Assembly: GCA_005768725.1 (NCBI GenBank)
Contig: VAFM01000001.1
Span: 434,001-498,000, forward strand
From: Blastochloris viridis
Lineage (GTDB): Bacteria; Pseudomonadota; Alphaproteobacteria; UBA2136; UBA6156
Length of the DNA stretch: 64,000 nucleotides
Reading direction: 5' to 3'
The position numbers were made by a program, and so were the translations under genes. The number at the start of each line of letters is the position of its first letter. The first letter of the stretch is position 1. Below are positions 60,514 through 64,000 of this stretch, piece after piece. Below the pieces are notes generated by a model. That model was not told the DNA's origin. It worked only from the letters and a program-made list of their open reading frames with translations, and made no database searches.

Positions 60514-61983
60514 TTACGCGTGAGCCTCAATGGCTTCGCGCAGGAGTTTGTTCACCAGCTCCGGGTTGGCCTGACCTTTGGTTTCCTTCATCACGGCACC
60601 GACAAAGCTACCGAAGATGCGGTCGTTGCCCGATTTGAACTTGGCGACGGCATCCGGGTTGGAGGCGACGGCCTGCTCGCAGATGGCCTTGAGCGCACCT
60701 TCGTCGGAAATCTGGGTAAGGCCCTGGGCTTCAACGATGGCCGACGGAGCCATGATCGAGCCCTTCTCGGCATTTTCCAGCATGATGGCAAATACCTGCT
60801 TGGCAATCTTACCGCTGATTTTGCCGGAGGTAATGAGAGAGACCAGCTCGCCCATGTGCGCTGCGGAAATCGGGCTTTCGTCGAGGTCTTTACCGCTCTT
60901 GTTGAGGGCGGCGAAGAGTTCAACAGTCATCCAGTTGGAGGCCAGTTTGGGGTCGGCACCGGTTTTCAGCATATCGGCATAGAAGCTTGCGTACAGCTTT
61001 TCCGAGGTCAGCAGACTGGCATCGTAAGGAGTGAGACCGTACTCGCTCATAAAACGGTCACGCAGGGCATCCGGCAGCTCTGGCATCGTGCCCTTAATGG
61101 CTTCGATACGGGCGGGGTCCAGATTGACCGGCAGCAGGTCAGGGTCCGGGAAGTAACGGTAGTCGTGGGCGTCTTCCTTGCTGCGCAGGGTGCGGGTTTC
61201 AGAGAGATCCGGGTCCCACAGGCGGGTTTCCTGATCGACCGTGCCACCCTTCTCCCAAATTTCTACCTGACGTTCAGCTTCGTGCTGAATCGCGTTCATC
61301 ACGTGGCGAATGCTGTTGAGGTTTTTGATCTCGCAGCGGGTCTTCAGTTCTGTGCTACCGATTTTGCGAACAGAGACGTTGGCGTCACAGCGCAGGTTGC
61401 CCTTTTCCATATCGCCATCGCAGATCTCAAGGAAGCGCAGCAGGGTGCGCAACTTCTTCATGTAGGCGCCCGCTTCTTCCGGAGTGCGGATCTCTGGCTC
61501 GGAAACGATCTCCATCAGCGGTACGCCTGCGCGGTTGAGGTCGACAAAGCTGGTGCCGCCGCTGCCCATATCGTGGATGGACTTACCGGCGTCTTCTTCC
61601 AGGTGCATGCGGGTGATATTGATGGTGCGGCTGGTGCCGTCTTCCATGTCGATGGTCAACTTGCCGCCCAGCACGATCGGTTGGTCGTACTGGCTGATCT
61701 GGTAACCCTTCGGGAGGTCCGGGTAGTAGTAGTTCTTGCGGGCGAACACGCTGTGCATGTTGATGTCGGCATCGATGGCCAGGCCCAGCTTGATACCGGC
61801 ATCGACTGCGCCCGCATTCAGCACCGGCAGCATGCCCGGCATACCGAGGTCGATCTCGTTGGCCTGCGTGTTCGGCTCGGAGCCAAATGCGGTGCTGCTG
61901 CCGCTAAACAGTTTGGATTTGGTGGTGACCTGAGCGTGAACCTCAAGGCCGATAACCATTTCGTAGTTGTGGGGGAGAGACAT
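60514..61983 (-). CDS. gatB: Asp/Glu-tRNA amidotransferase subunit B
   Basis: Predicted 489-residue GatB, which phosphorylates and amidates mischarged tRNA as part of GatCAB. MVIGLEVHAQVTTKSKLFSG, the YYYPDLPKGYQISQYDQPIV motif and MRSKEDAHDYRYFPDPDLLP-like segment (TLRSKEDAHDYRYF) are clear, and the C-terminal YqeY-type tail domain is complete. Confidence 0.97.
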   Translation of the reverse strand: MSLPHNYEMVIGLEVHAQVTTKSKLFSGSSTAFGSEPNTQANEIDLGMPGMLPVLNAGAVDAGIKLGLAIDADINMHSVFARKNYYYPDLPKGYQISQYDQPIVLGGKLTIDMEDGTSRTINITRMHLEEDAGKSIHDMGSGGTSFVDLNRAGVPLMEIVSEPEIRTPEEAGAYMKKLRTLLRFLEICDGDMEKGNLRCDANVSVRKIGSTELKTRCEIKNLNSIRHVMNAIQHEAERQVEIWEKGGTVDQETRLWDPDLSETRTLRSKEDAHDYRYFPDPDLLPVNLDPARIEAIKGTMPELPDALRDRFMSEYGLTPYDASLLTSEKLYASFYADMLKTGADPKLASNWMTVELFAALNKSGKDLDESPISAAHMGELVSLITSGKISGKIAKQVFAIMLENAEKGSIMAPSAIVEAQGLTQISDEGALKAICEQAVASNPDAVAKFKSGNDRIFGSFVGAVMKETKGQANPELVNKLLREAIEAHA

Positions 61984-61999
61984 ACTCTAATTCTCCTTA

Positions 62000-62629
62000 T
62001 TACATGCCGTTGGCAAATTTGGGGGCGGGCACCTTGGTGTTACCCTTGGCGCGGATGGCTTTGAGGCCTTCGGCGTAATCGGTCAGCATCGCCAGCAGCC
62101 AGTTGAGGCGCTCGCTGATATACTCGTTGCTCGCTTGGTGCTCGGGCTTGACGTTCTCGACAAATATCTCGCCGGCGCTGCGGATGATCAGATGCTCCGG
62201 CAGATAGACCATCTTGTTGTTCTTGGTGCTGACGGCGCGGAGTTCGCTGATAGGATAGGCCCCACCGACGGCGGCGCTTACAGCTACCAGAAGAGCCGGT
62301 TTGTGGGCTACGGCGCTGTCGCCATTGCCCAGCAGCAGGAAGAAGTTGGTGAGCTTGCTGGGGGCCATGCCGTGGTATTCCGGCGAGACGACGATGAATG
62401 CATCGGCGGATTCCAGCTCGGCCTTGATAGGGTTCCAGATCTTTTCCCATTTGGCGGAAAGGCCTTCGGCGCCCCACAGACCTTCGTCCCAGAACGGGAG
62501 TTCGGTGGTGGCGAGGTCTAGCAGATAAGTACTGTGCCCCTGCCCTTGCAGCAGCCCTTCAATATGTTTGGCAATGCGGCCACTGTTGCCAGTGGGGCGG
62601 TGAGAGCCGGAGATAAGTGCAATCTTCAT
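62000..62629 (-). CDS. NADPH-dependent FMN reductase family protein
   Basis: Predicted 209-residue flavodoxin-like oxidoreductase. LISGSHRPTGNSGRIAKHI is the FMN phosphate loop and FIVVSPEYHGMAPSKLTNFF the second FMN contact. Such enzymes reduce quinones, azo dyes or chromate using NAD(P)H. It lies between gatB and another flavoprotein gene, with 16-23 base gaps. Confidence 0.85.
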   Translation of the reverse strand: MKIALISGSHRPTGNSGRIAKHIEGLLQGQGHSTYLLDLATTELPFWDEGLWGAEGLSAKWEKIWNPIKAELESADAFIVVSPEYHGMAPSKLTNFFLLLGNGDSAVAHKPALLVAVSAAVGGAYPISELRAVSTKNNKMVYLPEHLIIRSAGEIFVENVKPEHQASNEYISERLNWLLAMLTDYAEGLKAIRAKGNTKVPAPKFANGM

Positions 62630-62652
62630 GGAGGGATATCCTTTCTAAACGG

Positions 62653-63240
62653 TTAGGCAGCTTGCGTGAACGCGCCCTTGCCGAACGACCAGCGTGCGGC
62701 ACATTCGGCCAGATGCTGCCCGAAACGACGCGCGGTTTCGCGGTCTTCCGGAGCCGGGTTGGTCTCCGACGCCGGAGAATTATCCGACACCGTGGCGAGA
62801 CCCATGTAGTGGGCAAAGCGGTTAAGGTTTTTGCCGTCGCCGGTGTACACGCTGGGCATAACGCCAGCATTGACCCACACCATACCGTGCTGGGCGGCCA
62901 GTACGCTGAGGGATTGCAGGGTGGCGAGTTTATCGCCTGCCGGAGTGCCGGAGTTGGTAAAGCCTGCGGCCAGTTTACCGGCCCACTCCTGCTTGAACCA
63001 CAGCTTGGAGGTGGACTCGGCAAACTGTTTGAAGCTGGCGGAAACGTCGCCCATATACGTGGGGCATCCGAAGACTATGCAGTCGGCGGCATCAAGGTCG
63101 TTCCAGAGGCGGTCGACCGGGTTCTCGATATTGTGCACGATGACGCTGGCGCCTGCGGCTTCGGCGCCCTTGGCGACTTCGAGCGCAACGGACTCGGTGT
63201 GGTGGTTACCGCTGTGGTAGGCGATGACGATGTTGGCCAT
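62653..63240 (-). CDS. WrbA-like flavodoxin-fold NAD(P)H:quinone oxidoreductase
   Basis: Predicted 195-residue protein. NIVIAYHSGNHHTESVALEV (FMN loop), DCIVFGCPTYMGDVSASF and the Gly-rich FTNSGTPAGDKL match WrbA-type flavoproteins, which reduce quinones by two electrons. Second flavoprotein placed between gatB and gatA. Confidence 0.85.
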   Translation of the reverse strand: MANIVIAYHSGNHHTESVALEVAKGAEAAGASVIVHNIENPVDRLWNDLDAADCIVFGCPTYMGDVSASFKQFAESTSKLWFKQEWAGKLAAGFTNSGTPAGDKLATLQSLSVLAAQHGMVWVNAGVMPSVYTGDGKNLNRFAHYMGLATVSDNSPASETNPAPEDRETARRFGQHLAECAARWSFGKGAFTQAA

Positions 63241-63264
63241 GAATCTAGTCTTTCTTTACAAAAT

Positions 63265-64000
63265 TTAGGCGGCAAAGGGTGGCATGGTGATACCGGCCAG
63301 TTGCTCCCATGCATGGGCAACTTGCAGAATAACCTGCTCGTTCCAGCGCGGGCCGATGATTTGGAGGCCAACCGGCAGGCGCACACCGTCTTCTTCAACC
63401 GTACCGGCATTGACCGACAGGCCCGGGAGTCCGGCCAGCGAGGTGGGAATGGTGAAGGCATCGCCTAAGTACATGGCGATGGGGTCGGCGCTGTTGGTGC
63501 CAATTTTGTAGGCAGCGGTCGGGGCGGTCGGAGCAAAAATCACGTCTACCTCTTCAAACGCCTTGTCGAAGTCTTGCGAGATGAGCGTGCGGGTTTGCAT
63601 GGCCTTGGTATAGAAGGCGTCGTAGTAACCGCTGCTGAGCGCGTAGTTACCGATCATGATGCGGCGCTTGACCTCGCTCCCGAAGCCTGCGCTGCGGCTG
63701 TTGAGGTAGGTTTCCACCAGGTTCTTGCCTTCGACACGGACGCCGTAGCGGATACCGTCATAGCGGGCCAGGTTGGAGGCGGCTTCGGCCGGGGCAACAA
63801 TGTAGTAAGCCGCCGGTGCATATTGGGTGTGCGGCAGGCTGATCTGCTTGATGGCAGCCCCCTCGCCTTCGAACTGGCGGGTGGCATTTTCGATGATCGC
63901 GCGGATCTTGGGGTCGAGACCCTCAATGAAGTATTCCTTCGGCAGACCGATGCGCAGACCCTTGAGGTTGAGCTTGCCCAGGCTTTCACGCCAGGCCGGA
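63265..64000 (-). CDS. gatA: Asp/Glu-tRNA amidotransferase subunit A, C-terminal part (runs off right edge)
   Basis: The minus-strand frame is open from base 64000 to the stop at 63265 and encodes about 245 C-terminal residues of the amidase. Recognised by GLRIGLPKEYFIEGLDPKIR, YYIVAPAEAASNLARYDGIR, FGSEVKRRIMIGNYALSSGY and VIFAPTAPTAAYKIG. The Ser-Ser-Lys catalytic region lies outside the window. It supplies ammonia from glutamine to GatB. gatC is not in view. Confidence 0.95.
   Translation of the reverse strand, partial: PAWRESLGKLNLKGLRIGLPKEYFIEGLDPKIRAIIENATRQFEGEGAAIKQISLPHTQYAPAAYYIVAPAEAASNLARYDGIRYGVRVEGKNLVETYLNSRSAGFGSEVKRRIMIGNYALSSGYYDAFYTKAMQTRTLISQDFDKAFEEVDVIFAPTAPTAAYKIGTNSADPIAMYLGDAFTIPTSLAGLPGLSVNAGTVEEDGVRLPVGLQIIGPRWNEQVILQVAHAWEQLAGITMPPFAA

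Larger units (their letters stand above)
8185..62545 (-). repeat. Strand-biased GGGNAGGG octamers (KOPS-like)
   Basis: Read on the plus strand as CCCTNCCC, found by eye starting at about 8185, 10251, 12819, 12825, 16502, 18597, 21782, 24045, 28818, 30004, 31487, 34390, 35719, 36794, 38506, 39410, 41105, 43665, 48498, 54835, 57675, 59931 and 62538. No GGGNAGGG was found on the plus strand. GGGNAGGG is the FtsK orienting sequence of E. coli. Confidence 0.7.

Noticed and set aside
60520..62064. 514-codon plus-strand frame opposite gatB
   Set aside because: Antisense of gatB; no features of its own.

Overview
The window (about 55-60% GC by eye) reads as the chromosome of a Gram-negative alphaproteobacterium. 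Supporting this are a 14-subunit NADH dehydrogenase operon running nuoA to nuoN and ending in birA and ribonuclease J, a lipid A block that uses LpxI, a double-length dCTP deaminase, and the frr-uppS and secE-nusG pairs. No rRNA, tRNA, CRISPR array, insertion sequence or prophage was seen. The order within the class cannot be fixed from sequence alone.

Layout. 1-435: start of a membrane-anchored coiled-coil protein that runs off the left edge. 736-2394: four small exported or membrane proteins, mostly monocistronic; three share an unusual 5' leader with a hairpin between ribosome site and start codon. 2454-3337: rplM-rpsI. 3621-5469: three unrecognised proteins. 5532-27520: rnj, birA and the nuo operon, all on the minus strand. 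Between nuo genes sit at least eleven other genes: two related lipoproteins, two HdeA-like envelope proteins, another exported protein, CutA, a Nudix hydrolase, two MazG-type pyrophosphohydrolases and two small charged proteins. 27716-29795: an ATP-grasp enzyme and ZapE. 29996-36878: MscS channel, DUF1223 protein, an HTH-methyltransferase fusion, a GRDP-like protein and an O-antigen ligase-like protein. 36927-40533: operon dcd-maf-rng-acetyltransferase. 40629-42840: two small proteins and two GGDEF proteins, one degenerate. 42914-52732: lpxB, lpxI, (ispH on the other strand), lpxA, fabZ, lpxD, skp, bamA, rseP. 52885-54590: small unknown gene, uppS, frr. 54716-57981: RNase R, an M50-like membrane protease and two tiny genes of 52 and 55 codons. 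58026-59018: nusG with a long basic N-terminal extension, and secE. 59217-60401: three translationally coupled genes that look like divergent paralogues of an unrecognised family. 60514-64000: gatB, two flavoproteins and the 3' part of gatA.

Themes. The lipid A, outer-membrane assembly and undecaprenyl genes form one envelope supply block; the nuo operon mixes respiration with nucleotide clean-up and envelope proteins; three ribonuclease families (J, E/G, R) are present. Octamers of the FtsK-orienting type (GGGNAGGG) were found by eye about 23 times on the minus strand and never on the plus strand. This suggests that the minus strand is the leading-strand sense, with the origin to the right and the terminus to the left, and it agrees with the minus-strand bias of the large operons.
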